Below, piece after piece: positions 39,446-39,459 of a stretch of 39,459 nt of DNA. How positions within the stretch are numbered: position 1 is the first letter of the stretch; every line of letters starts with the position of its first letter. The position numbers were made by a program, and so were the translations under genes. The notes under the pieces were generated by a model. The model had not been told where the DNA came from. It did no database searches and saw only the letters and a list, made by a program, of their open reading frames with translations. The DNA is from Gammaproteobacteria bacterium (GTDB lineage: Bacteria; Pseudomonadota; Gammaproteobacteria; Thiohalomonadales; Thiohalomonadaceae): positions 1-39,459 of the forward strand of contig JACUTZ010000005.1 of NCBI GenBank assembly GCA_014859545.1, in the 5' to 3' direction.

Positions 39446-39459
39446 GGCGTTACAAAGCC

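Overview
39.5 kb of a gammaproteobacterial-type chromosome. The left edge carries the first 18 codons of a probable dsrA (dissimilatory sulfite reductase alpha, minus strand), which suggests the host has a Dsr sulfur pathway. Core blocks: phrB; tRNA-Val; gltX-glnS-tRNA-Ala-tRNA-Glu; htpX-like; marC-like; SPOR protein-cvpA-purF-metZ; suhB/trmJ-cysE-iscR-(second cysteine desulfurase)-iscS-iscU-iscA-hscB-hscA-fdx-iscX; and cmoA/cmoB. The main accessory feature is an apparently complete C-P lyase (phosphonate) operon on the minus strand, phnF-D-C-E-G-H-I-J-K-L-M-N-P. It ends with a translationally coupled DMT/EamA-type transporter gene and is preceded by a three-repeat Pho box at 11-bp phasing, a -10 element and a possible PhnF operator. 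The right end is an accessory patch: a ParDE-type toxin-antitoxin module between a RAYT-type palindrome and a truncated REP-associated (Y1) transposase. Less explained signals are dispersed intergenic structured repeats (10.5 kb, 23.9 kb, 37.3-37.5 kb, one splitting cmoA from cmoB), a Cys4 insertion in PhnK, a long insertion in PhnE, and a promoter followed directly by a terminator hairpin ahead of dsrA. All calls come from reading the sequence and supplied translations; no database search was run.
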